This document shows, in pieces, positions 17,041 to 23,929 of a stretch of 27,954 nt of DNA (positions are counted from its first letter, which is position 1; every line of letters starts with the position of its first letter). Under the pieces are notes generated by a model that made no database searches, was not told where the DNA came from, and was given only the letters and a program-made list of their open reading frames with translations. The stretch spans positions 1-27,954 of the forward strand of contig DAIMZF010000034.1 of NCBI GenBank assembly GCA_036734085.1. Reading direction: 5' to 3'. The stretch comes from J038 sp036734085. GTDB lineage: Bacteria > Chloroflexota > Anaerolineae > Aggregatilineales > Phototrophicaceae. A program made the position numbers and the translations under genes.

Positions 17041-17055
17041 CCTGCTTTATCCATC
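17031..17055. terminator. Short hairpin spanning two convergent stop codons
   Basis: GATGGAT (17031-17037) pairs with ATCCATC (17049-17055) over an 11-nt loop that contains both stop codons. Stem is only 7 bp and no T run follows, so this is a weak candidate for ending both transcripts. Confidence 0.3.
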
Positions 17056-18282
17056 CTGTTGTCCGGTGATGTTTTCTTCCGGGTTGTCAGTAGTCTTGGC
17101 GGGATCAGGCACTTCTTCGATGACACCTTCTTTAAGGGCACGTTCTTTAGACGTGAGCTTGGGTGGCGTTTCTTCAGGCTTTTCGGGCATGGCGGCGATG
17201 GGTGGGATGTTTTCTACATAGAGTGACATACTGGGGAATGCAAAATCTAGCCCTAAACTCGTCACAATTTCGATGACTTCCAGATGAATACGCTCTTTTT
17301 CTGCTTGAAATTCTGACCAATCTTTGATGTGAATATAACACCGGATCAAAATTTCTAAGGCACTGTCCGCAAAATCCATAAAGTACACAACAACTGATTC
17401 AGGGTCCACTTTTTCCTGCGTTTTCAGCATCTCTCGCAAGCGATGGAGCAGGACTCGTAGGTCACCTGTGCTTGTGTTATACGTGATGCCAATGGTGTAG
17501 TCTAAGCGCCGTTTTTCCAGCCGTGACCAATTAATAATGGTTGAATTTGCCATTTTGCTATTCGGAACATAAATCAGGGCTTGATCTAAACGTCGTAGGC
17601 GTGTTGTGCGTAGGCCGACATGCTCCACAATACCTTCAGCATCCGGTGTGATAATAAACTCACCAACATCAAACGGATTATCGCTGACCAGTGCCATAAA
17701 GCCGAATAAATTTGCGGCGACATCCTGCGCGGCTAGTGCCAACGCCAAGCCACCTAAGCCGAACCCGGCAATTAGCCCGGTGACATCATAATTCCAGTCG
17801 CGCAGAACAATCACGACACCTATAACAATGATAAGTAACTTAATGCCCGTCCGCAGGAAAGGGATTAGTCGTTCTTCCAGGAGGATACCCGTCACGTTGG
17901 ACAGGCGGGTGCTGGAGGGCATCAGTAAGTCGATGACCCGGTAAATGCCGACCAATACCGCAAGAACGATAAATGTTCGCGCTATGTTGGATATAAAAGC
18001 ATCGACACTATCACCCACAGCGAAGATCTGGCCGGATATTGTGATGGCTATTGCGATGACAAACAGCCGTAGCGGGAGCATCATGGCCTTTAGCACGACC
18101 GTGTTATCAATATAACCGATGCGATTAGAAAGTCGCTTGAAAGGGCGAAGAAGTAGCAGAGTCATCACATGGCGTAGAACTACGATCAAAACCATAGTCA
18201 TGATGACGAAAAGTACACGGGCAATTAACGCTTTAGCGGCAGGGGGTAAATCGTCTAACAAAGGTATTTGGTCAATAATCAT
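17047..18282 (-). CDS. MscS-family mechanosensitive ion channel
   Basis: A 411-residue membrane protein. Several hydrophobic segments (about 15-45, 65-85, 100-120, 145-165) precede the pore helix region, a Gly/Ala-rich stretch (GLIAGFGLGGLALALAAQDVAANLFGF, about 170-196) matching MscS TM3. The cytosolic beta domain follows (NPFDVGEFIITPDAEGIVEHVGLRTTRLR, then YVPNSKMANSTIINWS). The C-terminal tail (about 365-411) is hydrophilic and Pro/Glu-rich with no recognised domain. AAAGGA lies six bases before ATG 18282. It is 41 bp downstream of the FHA gene on the same strand, so they probably share a transcript. Expected role: relief of hypo-osmotic pressure; whether the FHA protein regulates it is unknown. 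Confidence 0.9.
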   Translation of the reverse strand: MIIDQIPLLDDLPPAAKALIARVLFVIMTMVLIVVLRHVMTLLLLRPFKRLSNRIGYIDNTVVLKAMMLPLRLFVIAIAITISGQIFAVGDSVDAFISNIARTFIVLAVLVGIYRVIDLLMPSSTRLSNVTGILLEERLIPFLRTGIKLLIIVIGVVIVLRDWNYDVTGLIAGFGLGGLALALAAQDVAANLFGFMALVSDNPFDVGEFIITPDAEGIVEHVGLRTTRLRRLDQALIYVPNSKMANSTIINWSRLEKRRLDYTIGITYNTSTGDLRVLLHRLREMLKTQEKVDPESVVVYFMDFADSALEILIRCYIHIKDWSEFQAEKERIHLEVIEIVTSLGLDFAFPSMSLYVENIPPIAAMPEKPEETPPKLTSKERALKEGVIEEVPDPAKTTDNPEENITGQQDG

Positions 18283-18323
18283 GGATTATCCTTTGGTGTG
18301 TGGGTGTAAAATATTCATGAAGG

Positions 18324-19013
18324 TTATGTCCCCGCGCGGAATAAAACGAGCGTGTGCCCAAATGCGATAATATCGCCATCACTCAACTTGTATTGATTGC
18401 CTGGTTCAACGCTTTTGTCGTTAATTTTTGTGCCATTGGAACTGTTCAGGTCTTCTATCAACCATTCAGTTTCTACGCGGATGAGGCGGGCATGTGGCCG
18501 GGAAACAGAGGGGTCTTGCAGGCCAATATCCCATGTAGCACGCTGGGTAGCCCTGCCGATAGTCACTTCTGCTTTGATTAACGGAAGCATCGTGCCTTCT
18601 TGTAAGCCTGTGGTGATAATAATCTTGCCTGCGCCAGTCTTCATGGTGGTGGTAATGTAATGTCCAGACTGCATAGCACGGCTTTTATCATCGGAATCTG
18701 CCGCAGAAAAACGTAGCATGGGCACATATAAACGGATTTCATCACCAGCAAATAGTGGGAGCGGTTGCTCGATACGTTGGTTATTGAGGTAAGAGCCGTT
18801 GACACTGCCTAAATCACTAATCACAAATACCCCATCGCGGAAGGTGATAACTGCATGTTGACGTGAAACATGCTTGTCAATAATCACGATGTCGTTGCTG
18901 GATGCCCGACCGATGCTGGCGGTAGCGCCTTCTTCCAGCACATACTCGTGTTTTTCACCATTGTTTGGGTCATTCCATGTAATTTTAGCGATTCCGCGTG
19001 TTTCTCCACTCAT
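18324..19013 (-). CDS. Protein with two FHA (phosphothreonine-binding) domains
   Basis: A 229-residue soluble protein with tandem FHA domains. Domain 1 (about 25-100) has IGRASSND, SRQHAVI and GSVNGSYLNN. Domain 2 (about 145-225) has IGRATQ, SRPHARL and NSSNGTKIND. The residues that contact phosphothreonine (Arg of GR, SxxH, NG) are present in both. No signal peptide, membrane segment or enzymatic domain is visible, so it is an adaptor. FHA proteins commonly read the products of bacterial Ser/Thr kinases; the kinase at 4023-7172 is one possible partner, by inference only. ATG 19013 is used, with AAAGGA upstream. It heads a two-gene unit with the MscS channel. Confidence 0.92.
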   Translation of the reverse strand: MSGETRGIAKITWNDPNNGEKHEYVLEEGATASIGRASSNDIVIIDKHVSRQHAVITFRDGVFVISDLGSVNGSYLNNQRIEQPLPLFAGDEIRLYVPMLRFSAADSDDKSRAMQSGHYITTTMKTGAGKIIITTGLQEGTMLPLIKAEVTIGRATQRATWDIGLQDPSVSRPHARLIRVETEWLIEDLNSSNGTKINDKSVEPGNQYKLSDGDIIAFGHTLVLFRAGT

Positions 19014-19045
19014 GATGTGGCATATTCCTTTATCTGTTGGTGGAT

Positions 19046-19054
19046 ATTATAACA
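19046..19054 (-). promoter_or_regulatory. Extended -10 promoter of the FHA-MscS unit
   Basis: TGTTATAAT on the minus strand (19054-19046) is an extended -10 element (TGnTATAAT) about 33 bp before ATG 19013. No convincing -35 box is seen, as expected for this class. Confidence 0.55.
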
Positions 19055-19090
19055 GATTTGCGATAATCAAATAAAACGCGCTTTACACAT

Positions 19091-19135
19091 TTTAGACAAA
19101 TATCCGCTAGACAAACTGCTAAGCAAATGCTAGAC
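19091..19135. repeat. Short direct repeats between the FHA gene and tRNA-Trp
   Basis: GCTAGAC occurs at 19106-19112 and 19129-19135, with the variant GCTAAGC at 19118-19124 and TTTAGAC at 19091-19097. Spacing of the last three is 11-12 bp, about one helical turn. This lies in the divergent region between the FHA promoter and tRNA-Trp; a protein-binding array is possible. Confidence 0.4.
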
Positions 19136-19166
19136 TTCTAAACGGTTATAAACAATGCAATCTTGT

Positions 19167-19239
19167 AGGGGTATAGCTCAGTTGGTAGAGCAACGGTCTC
19201 CAAAACCGTAGGTCGAGGGTTCGAGCCCTTCTGCCCCTG
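19167..19239 (+). tRNA. tRNA-Trp (anticodon CCA)
   Basis: A full 73-nt cloverleaf. The acceptor stem AGGGGTA/TGCCCCT is followed by discriminator G. The D arm contains AGCTCAGTTGGTAGAGC. The anticodon stem ACGGT/ACCGT holds the loop CTCCAAA, with anticodon CCA at 19200-19202 (reads UGG, tryptophan). The T arm carries GAGGGTTCGAGCCCTTC. The 3' CCA is not encoded, so it must be added afterwards. A TATAAA at 19147-19152 is a plausible -10. tRNA-Trp directly upstream of secE is a common bacterial arrangement. Confidence 0.96.
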
Positions 19240-19249
19240 AAGAAAAACA

Positions 19250-19274
19250 AAACACCGTCCTTGTGACGGTGTTT
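19250..19274 (+). terminator. Hairpin after tRNA-Trp
   Basis: Perfect 10-bp stem AAACACCGTC (19250-19259) / GACGGTGTTT (19265-19274) with a 5-nt loop. Only TTT follows in the stem itself, so termination is probably partial. Its last bases merge into the secE promoter. Confidence 0.6.
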
Positions 19275-19282
19275 GCTATAAT
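19274..19282 (+). promoter_or_regulatory. Extended -10 promoter for secE-nusG
   Basis: TGCTATAAT (TATAAT at 19277-19282) directly after the tRNA terminator, about 62 bp before the secE ATG. The same 11-mer TTTGCTATAAT recurs before rplK. No good -35 box. Confidence 0.6.
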
Positions 19283-19343
19283 AGAGCTATGATACAATAG
19301 CGCTTCAATTATCAAAGTGACGAGGCGAAGGAGTCAGAATCAC

Positions 19344-19817
19344 ATGGCTGTGGACGAAGCAGTAGAAAACAAATCGCGGCGGCGGCGTAACCGTGCCGAA
19401 GAAGAAGTGGAAGAAGTGGAGTTAGACGCCGAAGGCGAACGCGCTTTAACCACAAGCAAGGGGCGCATCACACCGGGTAGACGTAACAAGCAAACGGAAG
19501 AAGGCGGCGGCAACTTTGTTGTTCGTACCTTCCGGTCTATTCGTGAATATTTGCAAGGTGTACAGGACGAGCTTGATAAAGTCGTGTGGCCTACCCGTGA
19601 GGAATTGGTACGGCTGACCCGTATTGTCATGATGGTGACGATTGCCTCCGCTATTGGCTTAGGCACAATCTCTATTGGCTTTACGCAATTGTTCCGTGCT
19701 GGGCTGGAAAATCCGCTTGTTTTTGTCGTTTTTGGTATTGCGGTCGTTGGCGCATATATTGTCATTCGCCAATGGTTCAAACGCAACCAACAACAGAGCG
19801 AAATTGCGCCATTTTAG
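19344..19817 (+). CDS. secE: Preprotein translocase subunit SecE
   Basis: A 157-residue membrane protein. The family signature is the amphipathic stretch YLQGVQDELDKVVWPTREEL (about 80-99), followed by a TM helix (about 103-127). A second hydrophobic segment (LVFVVFGIAVVGAYIVI) follows, so two membrane segments are predicted, unlike the single-TM short SecE of Firmicutes. The N-terminal 60 residues are highly charged (RRRR, EEEVEEVE) and probably disordered. An in-frame GTG at 19317 exists, but AAGGAG ten bases before ATG 19344 decides the start. SecE clamps SecY in the translocon. It is followed by nusG after 39 nt. Confidence 0.93.
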   Translation: MAVDEAVENKSRRRRNRAEEEVEEVELDAEGERALTTSKGRITPGRRNKQTEEGGGNFVVRTFRSIREYLQGVQDELDKVVWPTREELVRLTRIVMMVTIASAIGLGTISIGFTQLFRAGLENPLVFVVFGIAVVGAYIVIRQWFKRNQQQSEIAPF

Positions 19818-19856
19818 CACCTTGCCCGTTAAAAGTTTTTGAAGGAGTGGCGTCTG

Positions 19857-20507
19857 ATGGCTGATGACATCAATACTCCACAAGATGATTACGACCCGGA
19901 GCCAGTCTATCTGGATGATGGTGACGATTTATCGGATGTACCGTCCATATTAGATGACCCGAGCTTGTACGACCAGGTTGATGCAGAAAAACACTGGTAT
20001 GTAATACATTGCTACTCGGGTTACGAGAACAAGGTAGAGCACGCCATCCGTCAACGTATCGAAACAATGGGCATGACGGGAAGCATCTTTGATGTGGTTG
20101 TGCCAACTGAAACAGAAATTGAAGTTAAAGATGGCAAACGCCGCGAAGTTGAACGCCGCGTTTTTCCCGGTTATATCCTTGTGCAGATGAAGATGGACGA
20201 AGATAGCTGGTATGTTGTTCGCAATACGCCGGGAGTAACGGGCTTTGTTGGCATGGGCAATGACCCCACGCCGTTACAGGAAGACGAAGTAAAACAGATT
20301 TTCGCCCGCATGTCCAGCGATACACCGAGCTACAAAGTGGACTTCAAAGTGGGGCAGAAAGTCCGTATTATTGACGGGCCGTTTAATGATTTTATCGGCG
20401 AAGTAGCCGACATCGACGCCGACAAGCACAAAGTCCGCGTGATGGTCAATTTCTTTGGGCGCGAAACTCCGGTTGAACTCGACTTTTTAGAAGTTGAGCG
20501 CGTGTAG
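19857..20507 (+). CDS. nusG: Transcription elongation/antitermination factor NusG
   Basis: A 216-residue protein. After an acidic N-terminal extension (about 1-42, rich in Asp) comes the NGN domain (about 44-150: HWYVIHCYSGYENKVEHAIRQR, VERRVFPGYILVQM, VRNTPGVTGFVG). The KOW domain is at the C terminus (VGQKVRIIDGPFNDFIGEVADID). It binds RNA polymerase and aids elongation and transcription-translation coupling. AAGGAG nine bases before ATG 19857 fixes the start; an upstream in-frame TTG at 19839 overlaps that ribosome site and is rejected. The acidic extension is longer than in E. coli NusG. Confidence 0.96.
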   Translation: MADDINTPQDDYDPEPVYLDDGDDLSDVPSILDDPSLYDQVDAEKHWYVIHCYSGYENKVEHAIRQRIETMGMTGSIFDVVVPTETEIEVKDGKRREVERRVFPGYILVQMKMDEDSWYVVRNTPGVTGFVGMGNDPTPLQEDEVKQIFARMSSDTPSYKVDFKVGQKVRIIDGPFNDFIGEVADIDADKHKVRVMVNFFGRETPVELDFLEVERV

Positions 20508-20539
20508 TATACACACCCTACCGAAGCAACGTCGTAGTT

Positions 20540-20548
20540 TGCTATAAT
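20540..20548 (+). promoter_or_regulatory. Extended -10 promoter for rplK-rplA
   Basis: TGCTATAAT (TATAAT at 20543-20548) in the 77-nt gap between nusG and rplK, 36 bp before the rplK ATG. It is preceded by TT, making the same TTTGCTATAAT as before secE. No clear -35 box. Confidence 0.55.
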
Positions 20549-20584
20549 CTGATGGTTTTTCCGTAATTACTGAAGAGGTATCCA

Positions 20585-21016
20585 ATGGCGAAGAAAGTCA
20601 AAGCAATTGTGACCCTTCAGATTGCCGCCGGTAAAGCTAACCCTGCGCCGCCAATCGGCCCGGCCTTAGCTCAACATGGCATCAATTTGATGGGATTTTG
20701 TAAGGAATACAACGCACGTACATCAAACCGCATGGGGGAAATCATCCCGGCGGAAATCACCGTCTTTTCTGATGGCTCCTTCAAGTTCCGCCTTAAAAGC
20801 TCGCCCACATCATTCTTGATTAAGCGTGCGGCTGGGATTGACAAAGGGGCTTCTAACCCGAAGACAGACAGCAAGGGTAGCCTGACCCGCGCTCAAGTCC
20901 GCGAAATTGCCCAAATTAAGATGGACGCGGGTGATACCAATGCGCTTGATATTGAAGGCGCAATGCGTCAAATCGAAGGTACAGCCCGTCAAATGGGTGT
21001 GCAAGTCGTAGAGTAA
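20585..21016 (+). CDS. rplK: 50S ribosomal protein L11
   Basis: A 143-residue protein of the usual length. The N terminus AKKVKAIVTLQIAAGKANPAPPIGPALAQHGIN and GFCKEYNART are L11 hallmarks. The C-terminal RNA-binding domain ends with MRQIEGTARQMGVQVVE. L11 binds the GTPase-associated region of 23S rRNA. AAGAGG lies six bases before ATG 20585. It probably has its own promoter in addition to read-through from nusG. Confidence 0.97.
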   Translation: MAKKVKAIVTLQIAAGKANPAPPIGPALAQHGINLMGFCKEYNARTSNRMGEIIPAEITVFSDGSFKFRLKSSPTSFLIKRAAGIDKGASNPKTDSKGSLTRAQVREIAQIKMDAGDTNALDIEGAMRQIEGTARQMGVQVVE

Positions 21017-21032
21017 ACTCTGTAAATAATAT

Positions 21033-21074
21033 GTAGTGGGAGAGCGTGAAGACGCTCATTCGTACCACGAGGAG
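21033..21074 (+). promoter_or_regulatory. Candidate L1-binding leader in the rplK-rplA gap (autoregulation)
   Basis: GTGG (21036-21039) can pair with CCAC (21065-21068), enclosing an inner 6-bp hairpin GAGCGT-gaag-ACGCTC (21042-21057). The 3' strand carries an unpaired ATTCGTA. The order GTGGGAG, GTGAAG, TACCAC resembles the L1-binding helices of 23S rRNA (GTGGGAG, TTGAAG, TACCAC in E. coli, from memory). The structure ends at the base next to the rplA ribosome site GAGGAG (21069-21074), so bound L1 would block its own translation. Confidence 0.6.
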
Positions 21075-21082
21075 AAAACCAA

Positions 21083-21787
21083 ATGCCAAAAAACGGTAAA
21101 CGTTATACTGAATTAAGCAAGTTATTCAGCCGTGATACCTACTATCAGCTAGGTGAAGCCGTCACGCTGACTAAGAAGATGGCAAATGCCAAGTTTGATG
21201 AAACCCTGGAAATGCACGTTCGCTTAGGGATTGACCCCCGCCACAGTGATCAGCAAGTGCGTAGCACAGTCATGTTACCGCATGGTACAGGCAGAAGCGT
21301 CCGCGTGTTGGTCTTCGCCGAAGGTGAAGAAGCCCGCGCCGCCCAAGCCGCAGGTGCTGATGTGGTTGCAGATGACGAAGTGATTGAGCGCATTGTAAAA
21401 GAAGGTTTCCTCGACTTTGACGCGACTCTTTCCACACCTTCCATGATGAAGAAGGTAGGTAAGGTGGCGCGTGTACTAGGGCCGCGTGGTTTGATGCCTA
21501 ACCCGAAGGCCGGTACAGTGGTTGAAGCCGATGACCTGGCTCGCGCAGTGGCCGAGCTTAAAGCGGGGCGTGTGGAATTCCGTAACGATAAGACCGGAAA
21601 CCTGCATGTGCCCATCGGCAAGGCGTCCTTCAGTGAAGAACAATTGCTGGAAAACGCGCAGGCGATCCTCAGTGCGGTGAACGGCGTTAAGCCCTCTGGC
21701 GTGAAGGGGATTTACATCCGCCGTGTGGTGCTTGCACCGACGATGGGGCCGGGCGTGCGTGTGGATTTAGCCACGACATCTGGCTAA
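21083..21787 (+). CDS. rplA: 50S ribosomal protein L1
   Basis: A 234-residue protein, normal family length. Blocks seen: GKRYTELSKL, KFDETLEMHVRLGIDPRHSDQQVRSTVMLPHGTG, VLVFAEGEEA, VLGPRGLMPNPKAGTV (the diagnostic L1 motif), VEFRNDKTGNLHVPIGK and the C-terminal VRVDLA. L1 forms the mobile L1 stalk and typically represses its own operon through an mRNA mimic of its rRNA site. GAGGAG eight bases before ATG 21083. The gene is followed directly by two terminators; rplJ and rplL, which often come next, are absent here. Confidence 0.97.
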   Translation: MPKNGKRYTELSKLFSRDTYYQLGEAVTLTKKMANAKFDETLEMHVRLGIDPRHSDQQVRSTVMLPHGTGRSVRVLVFAEGEEARAAQAAGADVVADDEVIERIVKEGFLDFDATLSTPSMMKKVGKVARVLGPRGLMPNPKAGTVVEADDLARAVAELKAGRVEFRNDKTGNLHVPIGKASFSEEQLLENAQAILSAVNGVKPSGVKGIYIRRVVLAPTMGPGVRVDLATTSG

Positions 21788-21811
21788 AAACCCGACAAAC
21801 TTTGTTTATTC

Positions 21812-21843
21812 AACGCAGTTCTTACTACAAGAACTGCGTTTTT
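21812..21843 (+). terminator. Rho-independent terminator of the ribosomal operon
   Basis: Perfect 12-bp stem AACGCAGTTCTT (21812-21823) / AAGAACTGCGTT (21829-21840) with a 5-nt loop, followed by TTT so that five T's end the structure. Confidence 0.9.
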
Positions 21844-21866
21844 GATTCTATATTCTAATGTAAACA

Positions 21867-21900
21867 AAAAGCCGCAGAGTTTTTACACTCTGCGGCTTTT
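21867..21900. terminator. Bidirectional terminator between rplA and the decarboxylase gene
   Basis: Perfect 14-bp stem AAAAGCCGCAGAGT (21867-21880) / ACTCTGCGGCTTTT (21887-21900), loop of 6 nt. A's on one side and T's on the other give a U tract on both strands, so it can end the ribosomal transcript and the convergent decarboxylase transcript. Confidence 0.9.
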
Positions 21901-21919
21901 GCTTTTAGTTGAGGCTGTG

Positions 21920-23086
21920 TCAGGCAGGCATCAACGCAATGTTGAAGGGTTCTTCTGCATTAAGTGGCACGAACTCCGGCACCGGGAAGCCGTTGAATGT
22001 GGTGGCGTATTCACATACATAAGCACCCGCATCCAGAAAGACCAGCGCGTCACCAATATGAATTTCCGGTAGTTCAATATCCCGCGCAATCACATCACAA
22101 CTATCACAGCTAGGCCCAGCAAGTGTGTAAGTGCGGCGTGGGCGTAAGTGGGCGTTATCTGCCAAGAGATGCACAACAGGTGGGAAGCCTTCATAAGTTT
22201 CCATCAAGCCATTAAACACGCCTGCATCAAGGTAAAGCCACATATCCTCACCACGTTCTGCCTTGCCTTCTACCCGCGTGATAAGCCGTCCTGATTCACC
22301 GACGAGGCCACGCCCTGGCTCCAGCACCAGCATAATGTCGTTATGGTTCGGGATGTTTTCCTTGACAGCAGGCATGACCAATGCGCCGATTTCTTCAATG
22401 GTTGGGATACTGTCGTCATGGTAATTCCCGGCAGGGAAGCCACCCCCAATGTCTAAAAAGTGAAAGCGGTGGCCGTGTTTAAGGGCTTGCTTCCACACAT
22501 GGCCGCAGGCACGCAGGGCGGTTACCCAATTTTGTGGAGACAGGCACTGTGAACCAACATGGAATGATAAGCCAATCGGCCACAGGCCAAGCTCTGCCGC
22601 TAAATCAGCCAATTCAATTGCTTGCTCACCGCTCACGCCGAACTTGCCCGCCAACGGAAGCACACTACCTGTGTTATCCACCGCAAGGCGGATGTAAACA
22701 CGGCTACCGGGCGCATGTTGGGCGATCTTCTCGACTTCATAGGTAGAATCCACAACCATAGCATAAACGTCTGCTTGTTGCATCGCTCGCAGGAAGGCCG
22801 GATTTTTAATGGGGTTACTGCAAATAATCTGCCGACCCGTTGCGCCAGCGTTCAATGCAAGATTTAACTCTGCAAGTGAGGCAATTTCCAGGCCGCCGCC
22901 CCGTGTGATAACCGTTTTATTGATAAGCGGGTTGGCATTGGCCTTGACCGCGTAGTAAATATCACTATCCGGAAACGCTTGCATAAAGCGATCATAAGTT
23001 TGGTTGACGATGTCGAAATCCATAACAAGCGTCGGCGTTTGTAATTCAGGGTTGCGTAAAAACGCACGTAAAGAAGGTGTGTTCAC
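21920..23086 (-). CDS. Fold-III PLP-dependent decarboxylase (ornithine/lysine/diaminopimelate decarboxylase family)
   Basis: A 388-residue enzyme of the alanine-racemase-like barrel family. The PLP lysine is Lys48 in YYAVKAN. Other marks are LSFHVGSQ, FLDIGGGFP (PLP-phosphate loop), LVLEPGRGLVGE, GPSCDSCDVI with the catalytic Cys, and the C-terminal LDAGAYVCEYATTFNGF. The layout matches eukaryotic-type ornithine decarboxylases and their bacterial relatives rather than LysA, whose glycine and EPGR blocks differ; ornithine or lysine is the best guess, giving putrescine or cadaverine. The start is GTG 23086 with GGAG six bases upstream. A TATACT (-10 candidate) lies at 23133-23128, and a 7-bp inverted repeat CTGATAA/TTATCAG (23101-23107, 23123-23129) overlaps it. 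It lies 138 bp behind livF on the same strand with no terminator between. Confidence 0.9.
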   Translation of the reverse strand: MNTPSLRAFLRNPELQTPTLVMDFDIVNQTYDRFMQAFPDSDIYYAVKANANPLINKTVITRGGGLEIASLAELNLALNAGATGRQIICSNPIKNPAFLRAMQQADVYAMVVDSTYEVEKIAQHAPGSRVYIRLAVDNTGSVLPLAGKFGVSGEQAIELADLAAELGLWPIGLSFHVGSQCLSPQNWVTALRACGHVWKQALKHGHRFHFLDIGGGFPAGNYHDDSIPTIEEIGALVMPAVKENIPNHNDIMLVLEPGRGLVGESGRLITRVEGKAERGEDMWLYLDAGVFNGLMETYEGFPPVVHLLADNAHLRPRRTYTLAGPSCDSCDVIARDIELPEIHIGDALVFLDAGAYVCEYATTFNGFPVPEFVPLNAEEPFNIALMPA

Positions 23087-23224
23087 TAGACGCTCCGTTT
23101 CTGATAATAGGTGTAAACAACTTTATCAGTATAGCGCCTTAGCTGTTTGGAAAGGGGTGTTTAGGCTGGAATGAAAACGCTTATCACAGTTTCGTCAAAT
23201 GCTTTTTAAACCCTTGATTTTAGG

Positions 23225-23929
23225 CTAACCAAGATATGCAGAAATCACTTGTTCATCTTGGCTCAGTTCGTGTGCCGCGCCTTCTCGTGTGATGCTCCCG
23301 CGTTCGAGCACATACGCATAATCCGCAATTTCCAGGGCTTTGCGTGCGTTTTGCTCCACCAGCAGGATAGGTATTCCTTGTGTTTTAATCTCTTTAATAA
23401 TGTCAAAAATCTGATTGACAAGCAGGGGGGCTAATCCCATACTGGGTTCATCCAACATTAGCAAACGCGGACGCATCATCAGCGCGCGCCCAACCGCTAA
23501 CATTTGCTGTTCGCCCCCACTCAGCAAGCCCGCTTTTTGTCCACGACGTTCTGCTAGGCGTGGGAAGCGCCCAAAGATGTCATCCAACAAAGATTTAATT
23601 TGCTTTTCTCCGCGTACATTGGCGCCAATGGTCAGGTTTTCATAAACGGACATATTTGCAATCACCTGGCGTCCCTCCGGGACTTGAATAAGTCCGTCTG
23701 CAACGATGCGATTGGGCGCAAGGTTGGTGATGTCTCTGCCATTAAATATCACCTGTCCCATTTTAGCCTTCTGCAAACCGCTAAGGGTGTTCAATATGGT
23801 GCTTTTGCCCGCGCCGTTTGCGCCGATGAGTGTTATCACCTGTCCTTCATCCATCTGGAAGGACAGGCCGCGCAAGGCTTTGATCGCACCATAGCTGGCC
23901 TGCAAATTCGTAACCTTAAGTAAGATCAT
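23225..23929 (-). CDS. livF: Branched-chain amino acid-type ABC transporter ATPase LivF
   Basis: A 234-residue ATPase. Walker A is GANGAGKS (36-43), the signature is LLSGGEQQML, and Walker B is PRLLMLDEPSMGLAP. The VPEGRQVIANMSVYENL block is typical of LivF. Its ATG overlaps the livG stop by one base (TAATG), so the two ATPases are made in equal amounts and probably form the heterodimer of a HAAT transporter. It is the last gene of the transporter run. Confidence 0.94.
   Translation of the reverse strand: MILLKVTNLQASYGAIKALRGLSFQMDEGQVITLIGANGAGKSTILNTLSGLQKAKMGQVIFNGRDITNLAPNRIVADGLIQVPEGRQVIANMSVYENLTIGANVRGEKQIKSLLDDIFGRFPRLAERRGQKAGLLSGGEQQMLAVGRALMMRPRLLMLDEPSMGLAPLLVNQIFDIIKEIKTQGIPILLVEQNARKALEIADYAYVLERGSITREGAAHELSQDEQVISAYLG

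Noticed and set aside
19317..19343. GTG start for secE
   Set aside because: The AAGGAG at 19328-19333 would lie inside the coding region; it is correctly spaced for ATG 19344.
19839..19856. TTG start for nusG
   Set aside because: Its codons contain the AAGGAG that serves ATG 19857.
21250..21621. 123-residue minus-strand open frame within rplA
   Set aside because: Antisense to a highly conserved ribosomal protein gene and Ser/Thr/Arg-rich as expected of a shadow.
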